A stretch of 24,501 nt of DNA, from positions 1 to 24,501 of the forward strand of contig DASYEM010000121.1 in the NCBI GenBank assembly GCA_036499025.1, in the 5' to 3' direction. Made by a program: the position numbers and the translations under genes. Shown piece by piece: positions 24,229-24,501 of this stretch (position 1 is the first letter of the stretch; each line of letters begins with the position of its first letter). The notes below the pieces were generated by a model, which saw only the letters and a program-made list of their open reading frames with translations, was not told where the DNA came from and ran no database searches. Source of the stretch: Parvibaculum sp036499025 (GTDB taxonomy: Bacteria > Pseudomonadota > Alphaproteobacteria > Parvibaculales > Parvibaculaceae).

Positions 24229-24501
24229 ATGGCCGATCAATCCAACCTCACGCCGCCGAAGCCCAAAAACGCCGTCGTCATCCTGCTCGACAGCCTCAAT
24301 CGTCACATGCTGGGCAGCTATGGCGGCGCGGAATTCGCAACGCCCAATCTCGACCGCTTCGCCGCCCGCTCGACGCGCTTCACGAAGCACTACACAGGCT
24401 CGCTCCCCTGCATGCCCGCGCGCCACGACATTCTCTGCGGCGCATTGGACTTTCTCTGGAAGCCCTGGGGTTCGGTCGAGCTTTGGGAGGACGCCATCAC
24501 T
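24229..24501 (+). CDS. Sulfatase (arylsulfatase/alkaline phosphatase superfamily), N-terminal part, cut by the window edge
   Basis: The frame runs to the right edge without a stop, giving 91 residues. The N-terminus has the sulfatase metal-site block VVILLDSLNRHMLGSYGG (metal ligand Asp21), then TPNLDRFA. It also has the CMPAR motif (residues 61-65), matching the C-x-P-x-R signature in which Cys is oxidised to formylglycine, the catalytic nucleophile of type I sulfatases. The residues after it read HDILCG where the classical signature has LTG. Substrate cannot be told from this part. An in-frame ATG at 24187 would add 14 residues; neither start has a strong Shine-Dalgarno, and the two lie in a 10-base direct repeat (24185-24194 and 24227-24236). 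I chose the downstream ATG because the family core begins shortly after it. Confidence 0.85.
   Translation, partial: MADQSNLTPPKPKNAVVILLDSLNRHMLGSYGGAEFATPNLDRFAARSTRFTKHYTGSLPCMPARHDILCGALDFLWKPWGSVELWEDAIT

Noticed and set aside
1..24501. Novel defence, mobile or CRISPR system
   Set aside because: I saw no spaced direct repeats, transposase, integrase, nuclease-helicase set or phage gene. The window is explained by metabolic and stress genes.

Overview
The window is GC-rich, densely coded bacterial chromosome. The gene families and their layout suggest an alphaproteobacterium, probably Hyphomicrobiales: an extended GlgE with an amylase-like N-terminal half, a TreS-maltokinase fusion, a FadI-type thiolase, UdgX, and EgtB/EgtD. 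The taxonomic call is inference from family resemblance, since no rRNA or other marker is present.

Left flank (1-2490): the start of a chromate-transporter gene runs off the left edge on the minus strand. A divergent Dps miniferritin follows on the plus strand, then a thiolase 30 bp behind it. A strong Rho-independent terminator at 2453-2490 closes this unit.

Core (2599-19970): seven very closely packed plus-strand genes encode glgE, treS-mak, glgB, glgX, treZ, malQ and treY. Every junction overlaps by 1 to 8 bases. Together they form a near-complete alpha-glucan/trehalose cycle. TreS turns trehalose into maltose, its fused maltokinase makes maltose 1-phosphate, GlgE polymerises that into alpha-1,4-glucan, and GlgB branches it. 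GlgX debranches the glucan, MalQ rearranges the maltodextrins, and TreY plus TreZ convert the chain ends back to trehalose. No glgC, glgA, glgP or otsAB is present in the window. A DUF72 gene and a UdgX uracil-DNA-binding gene follow with a 16-bp gap and a 4-bp overlap, and are probably read through on the same transcript.

Right flank (21524-24501): a minus-strand gene encodes EgtB and EgtD as one 758-residue protein, the two central enzymes of ergothioneine synthesis. It converges on udgX with a 43-bp tail-to-tail overlap. Upstream of it on the same strand is a 37-codon ORF for a putative single-pass membrane protein with a good ribosome-binding site. The window ends inside a plus-strand Cys-type sulfatase gene.

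The contents read as a stress and desiccation island: trehalose and glycogen turnover, Dps, ergothioneine and DNA-uracil handling. I found no tRNA, rRNA, CRISPR array, insertion sequence or phage gene. The most notable points are the overlapping trehalose-glucan operon, the lost catalytic residues in the GlgE N-terminal domain, the EgtB-EgtD fusion, and the translationally coupled DUF72-UdgX pair.
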